Source of the DNA: Syntrophomonas zehnderi OL-4
Lineage (GTDB): Bacteria; Bacillota; Syntrophomonadia; Syntrophomonadales; Syntrophomonadaceae
Assembly: GCF_000983115.1 (NCBI RefSeq)
Contig: NZ_CGIH01000020.1
Location: 1-64,000, forward strand
Direction of reading: 5' to 3'
DNA: 64,000 bases
Made by a program: the position numbers and the translations under genes. The notes beneath the pieces were generated by a model. It did not search any database, had not been told where the DNA came from, and worked only from the letters and a program-made list of their open reading frames with translations. Of this stretch, positions 42,976 through 52,803 are shown piece after piece (position 1 is the first letter of the stretch; each line of letters starts with the position of its first letter).

Positions 42976-45900
42976 TTATGCTTCTCTGACGATTAAGCTG
43001 TATATGACCGGGACGATCACCATTGTCAATACAGTTGCTACAAACAGGCCCGACATGAGGGCAATTGCCATAGGTACAAAAAGAGGATTGCGGGACAGGG
43101 CCAGATCCAAAAGACCCATAATGGCGGTAATGGCTGTTAAAAGGATGGGGCGCAGGCGCAGTTCCACAGCATATTTGCAGGCTTCTTCAACTTTCATGCC
43201 ATCACTGCGGGCGGAGTTGATATACTCGATTAGTAAAATTGCGTTTCTGACCACCAAACCGATCAGACTGATCATGCCCAGCAGGGCAGTAAAAGACATA
43301 GGTTGACGGAAAATAAGCAACCCGGCTATAGAACCGATTAGGGCCAAGGGTATGGTAATAAAGATTATAAAAGGCTGACCAAAGGATTTAAACTGCAGCA
43401 TCAGAATCAGATATATTATAAAAATGGCAAAGATGGCTGATCTCCCCAAATTTCCAAAGTTATCGATAATCCGAGTTCGCTCTCCTTCATAGATTAGCTC
43501 CACTCCTGCCAGATCCAATGAGGCCACTTTTTCCCGGAATTTATTCTCGATGCTAACGGCATTATATCCCGCTTTTACATCACCGCTGACCGTTATGGTT
43601 CTAATCCCATTATACTTTCTGATGGTGGGAATCGCTTTTACCTGGGTGATATCTGCTATCTGCTGTAGCTGCAGGGTTTGATTCGTTACGGGTGATTTAA
43701 TCGGCAGGATTTTCAAATCTTTTAAGGACGCAATATTTGAGCGCAGGATAATCTTATAATCCTGCTTAAGGCTTCTTAAAACGGATACCTGCGCACCGCT
43801 TAAGGCAATGTTTATTTGCCTTTGCACATCGTAATTGCTGATACCTAATGCGGCAGCCTGATCAATACTTATCTTGACTTGGAATTCATTTACCGGTTCA
43901 TCAAGATCATAGGCTACATTTAAACTGCCTTTAATATCGGACAAGGTTTTTTTGACCTTGGCTGAAGTCTCAGCCAGCCGGGCGGCATTTTTGCTCCGTA
44001 CCCGAATCTGCAGAGGCTGGCCGGGATATGCTTTCGCAAGCATATTGACGCGTATTCGGCCCGCTAGTAATTGCTGGTTAATTTGTTGCTGCAGATAATC
44101 GGCTAATTCCTCATTACTGTCAAAACGGTTATTTTTGCGGGGATCAACCTGCAGCATGATCTGGGCAATTTGAGGGGATTTAGGCAGTGCGGGCAGGGTA
44201 ATATAGAATTTGGGCAGACCACTGCCAATACTGCTGGTGACACCAACAATTTCGGGCTGCTTTTTAAGCCAGGTCTCAACCTGGCCAGTTAGTTGGGCGG
44301 TTTTTTCAAGACTGGATGATGGCGGCGCGGTTATATCTACATAAAGGATATTCTTATTCGCTTTGGGGAAAAACTGCAGATCCAGGAATGTAATACCGTA
44401 GAGTGCCAGCAAAAAGACCAGCAGGGTAGCTAAAAGACTGCCACGTTTTCTGCGCATGCTCAAATCCAGAAATTTAGTAAAAAAATTGCGTATCCGGCTG
44501 CGGTGATTATGGGAAGGCGCTTTTTTGAAAAACAGGTAAGCCAGGGTGGGGGTAAGCAGCATGGCGATGATAAATGATGCCAGGAGCGCAGTCATGATTA
44601 CCTGGGGGATACTTCTTAAAAATTCGCCGGCCGGGCCGGGCACAAACAAGAGCGGGGCAAATGCGGCCATGGTGGTAAGCGTAGAGGTGAGGATCGGCAC
44701 TGCCGCATTTTTAAGACCTGCTGCGCAAGCCGCCATCTTTTCCAAACCCTGATCGAGCTGCACCTGAATGGCATCCGTCATTACAATGGCATCGTCAACC
44801 AAAATCCCCAAGACCATAATAAGGGCTGCAATGGATATCTCATGTACCTTTATACCCAGAGGCACCATGGCAATAAACGTTATCAGGATCGACAAGGGAA
44901 TGGCGGTGGAGGCAATCAAGGCATTTCTAAACCCCATACCTAAGAGTACGACTGTGATTACAAGTATCAGGCCGATTAAAAGATCTTGGATAAAGGTTGA
45001 AATTGAACGGCTTACATCCTTAGGTTGATATAATATTTCTTTAATTTGCAGCCCCGCAGGAGCTTTCTTTTTCAATTTATCCAGTTCTTTTCTTAAATTA
45101 TTCCCGACCTCCAATACATTCCGGTCAGGCTGAAAATAGCCGGTTAAAAGCACCGCGCTGTGACCCTGGTTGCGGATGCGCGGAGCATTTTCATCCGGGG
45201 AGAGGCCGACCGCGGCTATATCTTTTAACCGCAGGGGAATGCCCGTGACCGGCGAAACACCCAAAAGCGTGTTTTCAACAGCGCTGATTGACTGAAAGGC
45301 GCCCGGTATGCGGACATTAAATATAAAATCCTGCTGTTTTACGGAACCGGGGGGGATTTGAATGTTCTGGGCTTTAAGGATATTAAATAATTGCTCCCAG
45401 GAAAGGCCGCTGTTGGTTATTTTAGTCTTGTCGACCTTTATGAGCAGAATATCCTGTTTTTCTCCCTGGATATCAAACCTGGCTATGCCATCAACCTGAA
45501 GCAGTTTATTTTTATATTTTTGGGCCAGGCTGCTCAATTCTTCCTGGGGTAATGAATCATTGGACAGGCTTATTATGATTCCAGCTGTTTCGGCCAGGTT
45601 GGTGTTGATTTCAATGGGGCGGGCTTCATCGGGCAATAGACGCTGAACATCATTCATGCGCCGGGATAAATCAGCCCAGGCTTTTTCTACATCGGCATTG
45701 TTCTCTAAATAGAGAATAACGCTGGACACACTGTTTTGAGAAAACGATTCGCAATAATCATAGCCGCTAACCTGGGGAAGATCTTCTTCAATGGGACGGG
45801 TAACCAGCCGTTCTACATCTTCGGGTGAAGCTCCCGGATAGACGGTGGTAATAACCGCCAATGGCGCCGCTACTTCAGGGCTTTCCTGTTTGGGTAGAAT

Positions 45901-45990
45901 GATATAACAATACAGGCCAAACAGGGCCAACAATACTGTAAAAAATATCGTAAAACGGCTGTTTTTTATACAGGTAATTATAATATTCAT
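42976..45990 (-). CDS. RND family efflux pump (AcrB/HAE1-like)
   Basis: This 1004-residue proton-driven exporter has twelve membrane segments and two large extracytoplasmic loops. The family start KNSRFTIFFTVLLALFGLYCYIILPKQESPEV, the loop TTVYPGASPEDVERLVTRPIE, the TM4 proton-relay aspartates in GILVDDAIVMTDAI, and the second-half GLVVRNAILLIEYIN are all present. ATG 45990 follows GAGGT; TTG 46002 is too close to it. RND pumps normally work with a membrane-fusion protein, but none flanks the gene. Substrate unknown. Confidence 0.93.
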   Translation of the reverse strand: MNIIITCIKNSRFTIFFTVLLALFGLYCYIILPKQESPEVAAPLAVITTVYPGASPEDVERLVTRPIEEDLPQVSGYDYCESFSQNSVSSVILYLENNADVEKAWADLSRRMNDVQRLLPDEARPIEINTNLAETAGIIISLSNDSLPQEELSSLAQKYKNKLLQVDGIARFDIQGEKQDILLIKVDKTKITNSGLSWEQLFNILKAQNIQIPPGSVKQQDFIFNVRIPGAFQSISAVENTLLGVSPVTGIPLRLKDIAAVGLSPDENAPRIRNQGHSAVLLTGYFQPDRNVLEVGNNLRKELDKLKKKAPAGLQIKEILYQPKDVSRSISTFIQDLLIGLILVITVVLLGMGFRNALIASTAIPLSILITFIAMVPLGIKVHEISIAALIMVLGILVDDAIVMTDAIQVQLDQGLEKMAACAAGLKNAAVPILTSTLTTMAAFAPLLFVPGPAGEFLRSIPQVIMTALLASFIIAMLLTPTLAYLFFKKAPSHNHRSRIRNFFTKFLDLSMRRKRGSLLATLLVFLLALYGITFLDLQFFPKANKNILYVDITAPPSSSLEKTAQLTGQVETWLKKQPEIVGVTSSIGSGLPKFYITLPALPKSPQIAQIMLQVDPRKNNRFDSNEELADYLQQQINQQLLAGRIRVNMLAKAYPGQPLQIRVRSKNAARLAETSAKVKKTLSDIKGSLNVAYDLDEPVNEFQVKISIDQAAALGISNYDVQRQINIALSGAQVSVLRSLKQDYKIILRSNIASLKDLKILPIKSPVTNQTLQLQQIADITQVKAIPTIRKYNGIRTITVSGDVKAGYNAVSIENKFREKVASLDLAGVELIYEGERTRIIDNFGNLGRSAIFAIFIIYLILMLQFKSFGQPFIIFITIPLALIGSIAGLLIFRQPMSFTALLGMISLIGLVVRNAILLIEYINSARSDGMKVEEACKYAVELRLRPILLTAITAIMGLLDLALSRNPLFVPMAIALMSGLFVATVLTMVIVPVIYSLIVREA

Positions 45991-46072
45991 TCCATACCTC
46001 AATTAATAAGAAAATAGAAGCCGGTCACTTGGTCTTAATAGACACAGACCCAGATAAGACAGCTTTACAAAG

Positions 46073-46165
46073 CGACCTTAATTGCGACCGTCAGGGAGCA
46101 TCGGTTGTCCCCGCAGGGGGCGACCTTAATTGCGACCGTCAGGGAGCATCGGTTGTCCCCGCAGG
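46073..46165. repeat. 48-bp tandem repeat, two copies
   Basis: Unit 46073-46120 is repeated at 46121-46165, identical apart from the last three bases. Each contains CCTTAATTGCGACCGTCAGG and GAGCATCGGTTGTCC. The complement of this sequence occurs twice at 23981-24047, so the family is dispersed. The surrounding 45991-46476 gap otherwise holds only the promoter of the next gene. Confidence 0.8.
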
Positions 46166-46476
46166 AATTTTATCTTTAACCATCCGCACCCCAAAGCCTG
46201 GTAATTTTTGAATAAGGGGTTTTACCGAAATAGCCGCAGCGGATGTTTAGCTTTCGGGGGGTAGCAATCTGCGTCTATTAGCTTACTATTCCCTTAACAG
46301 TCCTTTACTATCCATCCTGCCAGGTTCTACATTAATCCGAGGATTTTAAACTGGCAATAAGTACCGCTTAAGATTTGCCTTGCTATACTTGTATAATTTA
46401 AACAAGCTCAGACAAGATGTCCGGCTTTTTTATTACCTGCATCGCAGCAATATACATTGAAAAAAGGAGAAACATT

Positions 46477-48888
46477 ATGCTTAAAAAAACACATCCCCAG
46501 ATAGCGGCTGTGACATTGATTTTTTTATGTTTAGCCGTGGTCTTGCCGCTATTGGCTCCATTTCCGGCAGCAGCCAGTTCAAACTATTCGCTGATAAGAA
46601 CCGAAACAGTATCAGCCATAAATACATATCTTACTTACCCAATTATTCAGATTGATATTCCCAATACAGAGGCTTTGTCGCCAAATGACCTTTTAACCAT
46701 AGCTTTGCCGGCGGGTTTGGAAATGGATAATACGCCGGACTTATCCGCCGGGGTATGGGACTCTGCGCGCGTAACCTATAGTTCTGCTGCGACTGAGAAT
46801 AAAAACGCGGTTGGTTTTGAAGTGGCGGCTGACTCAGCCGGGCATCATTCTTCCCTAGAAGGTGTAACCTATAACGCGGCCGGGATTGCGCCCCGTCATA
46901 AAGCTAATGTAAAGGTGTATGCTCCTGAAACGGCCGGATGCGTCAGCAATGCTTTGAATGTCGATAACAGTACGACTAATGCGTGGCAGGCCTGCGCAGT
47001 CGGCAAATCCTTTATAGAAATAAAGGTGCTAAATCCTGCCCTGTTTAAAGCCGGAACGACTGCCGGGCGATTATATGTCGGCCTGCAATCAGTTAAGGTA
47101 ACTAAAACGTTTGACTCCGACATAAATGTTACCGTTACTACACCCTCTAATACCGGCTTTAGCAGCGGAAGTCTTGCCGTGGCCCGGTGGATAAATACCG
47201 GCAAGGGATGTATGGCCTGGGCCAACAGTGTTGCTACCATGGGAACATTACCGACGGTTTTGGATACCATAGTTATCCAGGAAGCAACCAGGAACAGCCT
47301 GACTAACGGTGAAACCATCAGACTTAGGCTGCCGGAAGGATTTGAATGGAATGCTGCCGGTTTTATTACCGCATCCTGGGGATTTAATGGCATGAAATTT
47401 ACATCCTCCCTCGATAGTGCTGATAGAAGTGGCCGAACCCTGATAATAACATGTCCGGCCCAAGGTCTGGGTAACCTGCCCTCCGAGGGAAGGATCTACC
47501 TTAATGATACCGTGATAAGGGTTGCGGATGAAACGATTGCCCGTAGGGGCGATGTTGCCATAACTATCAGTGGTCCTGAGGTGACGCCGGCCAAGATCGT
47601 TATAGCCAATTATGCCGATTATGGTGTAGCCGTTTCCGCCCAAACCGAAGTGGAGGTAGTGGCCGGCCGGGATAATACTAAACTGGGGTCTTTTAGTATT
47701 ATTGAAAACGTGGCCGGTTCATTGATTCCCAATCGCACCGTGACATTTGCCCTGCCCGCGGGGGTGCGCTGGGATGATACTAATTTCGCAGTCGGTCCGA
47801 CTGGTAACCAGACCACGGTTTTTCAGACCAGGGTTAACAGCGGAGGGGACTGGGCCAAATCGAAAAATGCCCGGGTCTCGCTGGATGGCAGTCAAAGGGT
47901 ATTAAAGATCGTTTTGCCGGAGGATGGTTTTCCCAAGAGCAGCCTTGATATCAAAGACCTGCAAGTTAAAATCAGCCCTGATTACAGTGGTGATATTACC
48001 GTTGCCGTCGGTGGCAGTGCCGGAGCTAATGGTCAGGTCAGGGTAGCCACGGTCAAACCTCCCTTAAGCCTGGCGGCTGTAAATCCTTCCCGGTTAACAC
48101 CAGGCATACAGGCGCAGGCGATCGGGGATATGGAAATGACTGAGAGCCGGGCAGGGACGATTAAGGCTGCCCCTGAAATAATACAGTTGGATCTCCCTGT
48201 GGGGGTTACCTTTGCGGAAAAGCCAACGGCTGTGGTTACGGCTGGGGATATTCAAATAAATCAGGTTTTTACTGTTGCCGGCGGACAGTCTGTGCAGATC
48301 AGCTTTAAAAACACCAGCACCCAACCAGCCCGAATAAAACTGTCCAACCTAAAACTAACCCTTAACCGGGCCGTTCCGGAAGGAGATATAAAGCTGAGGG
48401 TTAATGCCAAGGCTTCCGGTGCCCTGACCAACCAGGCAGGCATATTTAACGTTGCTACGCTTGCCGAAGCAGTTATAGGCCAATGCGCTCCACCTGCAGG
48501 CGTTGTAGTCGGGAGGTTTAAAATAGATTCCAATATCTATGAAGTAAACGGCATGGCTCGGGTTATGGATACGACCCCTTATATAATAGATGGGCGCAGC
48601 TATGTACCGGTACGTTATCTGGGGCATATGTTAGGGGTTGCCGATAGTAATATTACTTGGAATGAAGCCGCACGGAAAGTTACTTTGGTAAAAGGCGGAA
48701 ACCGAGTGGAAATGACTATCGGTAGTACGGTCATGTTTATTAATGGTCAGCCGCAAACGATCGATACATCTCCCCGGATCAGCCAGGGTCGTACTATGCT
48801 GCCGGCACGCTACGCAGCCGAAAATCTGGGATATAATGTCACTTGGGATGAAGCTACCAGATCAGTATTTATCTCTACGGCATTATAG
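46477..48888 (+). CDS. Secreted protein with copper-amine-oxidase-N-like (stalk) domain
   Basis: This 803-residue exported protein has a signal peptide (residues 1-33, ending PFPAAA), several beta-rich segments of roughly 150-200 residues with repeated LPAG/LPEG..W motifs (ALPAGLEMD, RLPEGFEWN, ALPAGVRWD, DLPVGVTF), and a C-terminal domain of about 120 residues (IDGRSYVPVRYLGHMLG, ISQGRTMLPARYAAENLGYNVTWDEATRSV) of the Cu_amine_oxidN1 family. That domain binds the cell surface in many Clostridia; no amine oxidase activity is implied. ATG 46477 follows AAAAGGAGAAAC. The front repeats look like a degenerate fourfold surface-protein stalk. Confidence 0.85.
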   Translation: MLKKTHPQIAAVTLIFLCLAVVLPLLAPFPAAASSNYSLIRTETVSAINTYLTYPIIQIDIPNTEALSPNDLLTIALPAGLEMDNTPDLSAGVWDSARVTYSSAATENKNAVGFEVAADSAGHHSSLEGVTYNAAGIAPRHKANVKVYAPETAGCVSNALNVDNSTTNAWQACAVGKSFIEIKVLNPALFKAGTTAGRLYVGLQSVKVTKTFDSDINVTVTTPSNTGFSSGSLAVARWINTGKGCMAWANSVATMGTLPTVLDTIVIQEATRNSLTNGETIRLRLPEGFEWNAAGFITASWGFNGMKFTSSLDSADRSGRTLIITCPAQGLGNLPSEGRIYLNDTVIRVADETIARRGDVAITISGPEVTPAKIVIANYADYGVAVSAQTEVEVVAGRDNTKLGSFSIIENVAGSLIPNRTVTFALPAGVRWDDTNFAVGPTGNQTTVFQTRVNSGGDWAKSKNARVSLDGSQRVLKIVLPEDGFPKSSLDIKDLQVKISPDYSGDITVAVGGSAGANGQVRVATVKPPLSLAAVNPSRLTPGIQAQAIGDMEMTESRAGTIKAAPEIIQLDLPVGVTFAEKPTAVVTAGDIQINQVFTVAGGQSVQISFKNTSTQPARIKLSNLKLTLNRAVPEGDIKLRVNAKASGALTNQAGIFNVATLAEAVIGQCAPPAGVVVGRFKIDSNIYEVNGMARVMDTTPYIIDGRSYVPVRYLGHMLGVADSNITWNEAARKVTLVKGGNRVEMTIGSTVMFINGQPQTIDTSPRISQGRTMLPARYAAENLGYNVTWDEATRSVFISTAL

Positions 48889-48907
48889 AACTGATGCCGA
48901 CGGTTGG

Positions 48908-48926
48908 GCGGCCCCAGGGGGGCCGC
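48908..48926. terminator. GC-rich hairpin between convergent genes
   Basis: GCGGCCCC and GGGGCCGC flank a 3-nt loop. Outer bases (ACTGATGCC ... GGCATAAATCAGT) extend the fold. It lies between the stalk-domain protein and the convergent aminotransferase and probably serves both as terminator. Confidence 0.6.
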
Positions 48927-48952
48927 GGCATAAATCAGTGTGTCCTTAAACT

Positions 48953-50104
48953 CTATTTGCTCATTAAAAAGTGCTCCAGGCGATTCATACCCTCTTTAAT
49001 ATTATCCAGGGAATTGGCATAGGAAAAACGAATATAACCTTCGCAATTGGCTCCGAAATCAATGCCCGGAGTCACAGCCACCTTGGCTTGTTCCAGGATT
49101 TCAAAAGCAAACTGGTAGGAGTTATTCGTATATCGCTTGACATTGCCCAGTGCATAGAAGGCCCCGCTGGGGTCATGGCTAGTAGCAATCCCCATCTCTT
49201 TTAAGCGCCCTAACAAGTAGCGGCGGCGCTCATTATAAATATTGACCATGGACTTGACATCCTTTTCACAGTCACGCAGCGCGGCGATACCACCTTCTTG
49301 GGCAAAGGAGGAAGCACAGATAAAGAAATTCTGCTGCATGATCTGCATGGCCCGAATGTATTCCCGGGGAGCGATAACATACCCCAAGCGCCAGCCGGTC
49401 ATGGCAAAAAGCTTGGAGAAGCCATTGATCACAAAGGCCCGGTCGGTAAATTCCAGGATGGTATGTTCCTCGCCTTCATAAATCAGGCCATTGTATATTT
49501 CATCGGCAATAATAATTTGACCTAAATCGGCCAAATCTTTAAGTTCGCTGGCACTGCATACGCTTCCGGTCGGATTGCTGGGGGAGTTGACCATTATAGC
49601 CCGGGTCAGCGGACTTAAATGTTGTTTTATATCCTCAGGACTGTATTTGAAGCCGCCTGCTTCACTTACCGGGACGCATACCGGGTTGCCATTTACAAAG
49701 CGGATAAAATTCGGATAACAGGCATAATAGGGATCAGGCAGGATAATTTCTTCTCCTTTCTCCAGAAGAACTGAGAAAACCAACAACATGCCCGGAGAGG
49801 TTCCCGAAGTGACCAGCACCTGTTCAGGGGATATTTCCACCCCATATTTTCTAAAATAGTAATGGGCGATTTCTTCCCGCAGGCTAAGTTTGCCTAGACT
49901 ATGGGTGTAGTGGGTATCATTGTTTTGAATAGCCCGCAGGGCAGCTTCTTTAACCGGTGTGGGAGTGGCAAAATCCGGCTCGCCTACTTCCAGGTGAATA
50001 ATATCCTCTCCCTGGGCTTTCATGGATTGGGCTTTTTCCAGTACTTCCATGACGATAAAAGGTGACAGTTGTTCGGCTCGGGTTGACGCTAAAGAAATGT
50101 TCAT
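48953..50104 (-). CDS. PLP-dependent class I/II aminotransferase
   Basis: This 383-residue fold-type I aminotransferase has LEVGEPDFATP near the N-terminus, YTHSLGKLSLREEIA, SPSNPTGSV, and the PLP lysine in NGFSKLFAMTGWRLGY. It falls in the aspartate/alanine/aromatic group (AspC/PatA-like); the exact amino acid is not told by sequence. It is monocistronic, ATG start with CGAGGATT upstream. Confidence 0.9.
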   Translation of the reverse strand: MNISLASTRAEQLSPFIVMEVLEKAQSMKAQGEDIIHLEVGEPDFATPTPVKEAALRAIQNNDTHYTHSLGKLSLREEIAHYYFRKYGVEISPEQVLVTSGTSPGMLLVFSVLLEKGEEIILPDPYYACYPNFIRFVNGNPVCVPVSEAGGFKYSPEDIKQHLSPLTRAIMVNSPSNPTGSVCSASELKDLADLGQIIIADEIYNGLIYEGEEHTILEFTDRAFVINGFSKLFAMTGWRLGYVIAPREYIRAMQIMQQNFFICASSFAQEGGIAALRDCEKDVKSMVNIYNERRRYLLGRLKEMGIATSHDPSGAFYALGNVKRYTNNSYQFAFEILEQAKVAVTPGIDFGANCEGYIRFSYANSLDNIKEGMNRLEHFLMSK

Positions 50105-50348
50105 AATAATAAATCCTCGATATTACTTTTCTTTCTATTCTAATAGATGCTTTCCGGCAAAGTCCACCACCTGACCTTCCCATGAATCGACAGGTTTTTG
50201 CGGGGAGTCGATTCAAGTAACCGAATGCAGGCAAAACTGCCCCATAAAAGGCGGTTGTTGTTAAGTGTGTGCGAAAACAAAAAGAAATTGGTGTATAATC
50301 AAAAAGTAGAATTAATGAGTCGTTTAAAAATAAGGTGGGGGAATAAAG

Positions 50349-51296
50349 ATGAAGAGGTTTTTAGTAGGTTTGCTTATTATCGTTTTTGGTTTCACAATGG
50401 CTGGTTGCAGTTCGGGCCAGAATGACGCCGCACCGGATAAAAATGAAAAAACTATTCGTATCGGGGTTATGCCCGATGTAGAATCAATTCCTTTTATCAT
50501 TGCGGATAAAAATGGCTATTTTGCCCAAGAGGGTGTCAAGGTTAAGATTGAGCATTTCAAAAGTGCCCAAGATCGTGACAGTGCCCTGCAAACCGGGGAA
50601 CTGGATGGGGTTGTAACCGATGTTTTAGCAGTTGTCTTCGCTAATGAGGGAGGCTTTAATCTTAAGATGATCTCCTCCAACGATGGCAATATCGAACTCA
50701 TGGCCGGAAAAGAATCGGGTATCATGTCTATGCAGGATCTGCCAGGAAAAAGCATCGGTTTGTCAACCAACACGATTATGGAATATACCACCGACCAAAT
50801 GTTGGCAGCCGCGGGGCTTAAACCCGAAGATATAAATAAAATCGCCATTGCCCCCCTGCCTACCCGGATGGAAATGCTACAGGGAGGCAAGATAGACGCA
50901 GGTATCCTGCCGGAACCATTAGCCGGCCTGGCGGTAAAAAACGGTGCCAAGGTATTGCAAAGTACCGATCGGATGGCCAACAAGGCCGGGGCCATTGCTT
51001 TTACGCAAAAGAGTCTTAAGGAGAGTCCCCAAGAGGTAAAGGCGGTTATAAGGGCGTATAATCAAGCGGTAGACTATCTTGATAAAGAACCCCTGGACAG
51101 CTTCAGCGATTACGTAATCAAGACACAGGGTTTCCCTCCGGTCATCAAGGATTCCTTGCAGCTTCCCCAATACCGTAAGATGGCACTGCCGGATGAAAAT
51201 ATCGTGGCTGATGTTGTCGAGTGGATGCGGACTAAAAACCTTATCAAAGGAAATTACGAGTATGCTGACCTGGTAGACAAGAATATCTTGAGGTAA
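50349..51296 (+). CDS. ABC importer binding lipoprotein, SsuA/ThiY (NMT1) type
   Basis: This 315-residue lipoprotein has a lipobox MAGC (Cys19). The NMT1/SsuA fold shows IRIGVMPDVESIPFIIADKNGYFAQEGVKVKIEHFKSAQDRDSALQTGELDGVVTD, then GKSIGLSTNTIMEYTTDQML and MEMLQGGKIDAGILPEPLA. Relatives bind nitrate, sulfonates, taurine or thiamine precursors. A TATAAT lies at 50294-50299. No TPP riboswitch is seen upstream, so a thiamine role is not supported by regulation. Confidence 0.87.
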   Translation: MKRFLVGLLIIVFGFTMAGCSSGQNDAAPDKNEKTIRIGVMPDVESIPFIIADKNGYFAQEGVKVKIEHFKSAQDRDSALQTGELDGVVTDVLAVVFANEGGFNLKMISSNDGNIELMAGKESGIMSMQDLPGKSIGLSTNTIMEYTTDQMLAAAGLKPEDINKIAIAPLPTRMEMLQGGKIDAGILPEPLAGLAVKNGAKVLQSTDRMANKAGAIAFTQKSLKESPQEVKAVIRAYNQAVDYLDKEPLDSFSDYVIKTQGFPPVIKDSLQLPQYRKMALPDENIVADVVEWMRTKNLIKGNYEYADLVDKNILR

Positions 51297-51304
51297 ATAT
51301 CCAA

Positions 51305-52048
51305 GTGATAGAGATTAAAGACTTGACAGTTAAATATCTGCGCCAGGACGATTTCGTCCTGGCTTTGGAGCGGATCAATATAGAAATTCCGGCCGGGCAA
51401 ATATATACCTTTATCGGACCGTCCGGATGCGGGAAATCAACGTTGTTATATGTTTTATCAGGAATTATCAAGGATTATACGGGAAGGGTATTGATTAATA
51501 GTCAGCCTGTCGATCCTAAAAAACAACGTATCGGAATGATCATGCAAAATTATGGGTTGATGCCCTGGAGAAATGTCTATCAAAATGTTGTTTTAGGAAC
51601 AAAGATCAAGGACGGACAGCGGCGGTTGGATGAATACGGCCAATATATCCTGGAGCAGCTAGGTATTGACCATCTTTTGGACCGATACCCGAAGGAATTA
51701 AGCGGGGGCCAGCAGCAAAGGGTAGCAATAGCCAGATCTTTCATATTAAAACCTGATCTGTTGCTGATGGACGAGCCGTTTTCAGCCTTGGATGCGATCA
51801 GTCGAGAAGAGATGCAGGAGCTTTTCCTGGATACCTGGAAACAACACAATGTAACCACGGCTTTTATAACCCACAGCGTTGATGAGGCCCTGTATCTGGG
51901 CAGTAAAATTGTGGTTTTATCGCCTGCGCCGGGGACGATACTGGAAGTAATAGATAACCCTTGTTTTAAGATGGAGGATATGCGTCTCCAGGATGATTAT
52001 TACGATATGTCCGCTCGGATTAGAAAAGTATTGGATAAAGGAAGATAA
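51305..52048 (+). CDS. ABC importer ATPase, SsuB/TauB type
   Basis: This 247-residue ATPase has Walker A GPSGCGKST, Q-loop MIMQNYGLMPWRNVYQNV (the LMPW motif marks the nitrate/sulfonate/taurine group), signature LSGGQQQRVAIARS, Walker B LLLMDEPFSALDA and H-loop ITHSVDEAL. It starts on GTG, 8 bp after the binding-protein stop. It works with the neighbours at 50349 and 52051. Confidence 0.9.
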   Translation: MIEIKDLTVKYLRQDDFVLALERINIEIPAGQIYTFIGPSGCGKSTLLYVLSGIIKDYTGRVLINSQPVDPKKQRIGMIMQNYGLMPWRNVYQNVVLGTKIKDGQRRLDEYGQYILEQLGIDHLLDRYPKELSGGQQQRVAIARSFILKPDLLLMDEPFSALDAISREEMQELFLDTWKQHNVTTAFITHSVDEALYLGSKIVVLSPAPGTILEVIDNPCFKMEDMRLQDDYYDMSARIRKVLDKGR

Positions 52049-52050
52049 AG

Positions 52051-52791
52051 GTGTCATCAAACGGAAAATGGCAAGGAGCACTGTATGGTTTTGGTCTGGT
52101 TATTATTCTGTGGCAGGCAGTCGCCTGGCTGCTCAAGATTCCCATTATCCCAACACCAGGAGCAGTCTTCGTAAATATAGCAGATATATTTGCCAATCAA
52201 ATGCAGGTACATGTCGTATCTAGTTTGGGCAGGATCTTAAAGGGGATTTTTATTGCCATTGGTTTAGGGGTACCGCTGGGTTTTTTAATGGGTTATTTTG
52301 AAAAGCTGGATAAAATATTTTCCCCCTTAGTCTACTTTACGTATCCTATTCCCAAAATCGCCTTGCTACCAATTGTTATGCTGTTATTCGGTTTAGGCGA
52401 AGCCTCCAAGCTGATTATGATCGTACTAATCGTTATTTTTCAAATAATAATAACCTCTCGGGATGCCGTTAAAAATATTCCCGCCCAGGTATTTCGCTCA
52501 CTTCAATCCCTGGGTGCCGGGCGTTGGCAGATGTTTAGGGAAATCATCATTCCCGCTTCCCTGGCTGAGGTTTTAACCGCCACCCGTTTGGCCTTGGGCA
52601 CGGCCGTATCCGTACTATTCTTTACCGAGACATTTGGAACCGAGTACGGAATGGGCTATTTTATTATGGATGCCTGGATGCGGGTTAATTACTTGGATAT
52701 GTATGCCGGTATCGTGGTTTTAAGTTTTATGGGTTTTTGCCTTTTTATTGTCGTTGATATCGCTGAGAAATATTATTGTTCCTGGCGTTAA
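52051..52791 (+). CDS. ABC importer permease, SsuC/TauC type
   Basis: This 246-residue permease has about six membrane segments. The EAA region is FRSLQSLGAGRWQMFREIIIPASLAEVLTATRLALGTAVSVLFFTETFGTEYGMGYFI, as in SsuC/TauC/ThiX. GTG start, AAAGGAAG upstream, two bases after the ATPase stop. It completes the importer. The 72-bp tandem array begins right after it. Confidence 0.9.
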   Translation: MSSNGKWQGALYGFGLVIILWQAVAWLLKIPIIPTPGAVFVNIADIFANQMQVHVVSSLGRILKGIFIAIGLGVPLGFLMGYFEKLDKIFSPLVYFTYPIPKIALLPIVMLLFGLGEASKLIMIVLIVIFQIIITSRDAVKNIPAQVFRSLQSLGAGRWQMFREIIIPASLAEVLTATRLALGTAVSVLFFTETFGTEYGMGYFIMDAWMRVNYLDMYAGIVVLSFMGFCLFIVVDIAEKYYCSWR

Positions 52792-52803
52792 TAGGAGTTT
52801 AAA

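Noticed and set aside
46477-48888. True amine oxidase
   Set aside because: Only the small N-terminal-type accessory domain is present, at the C-terminus. No catalytic copper/TPQ domain is found.
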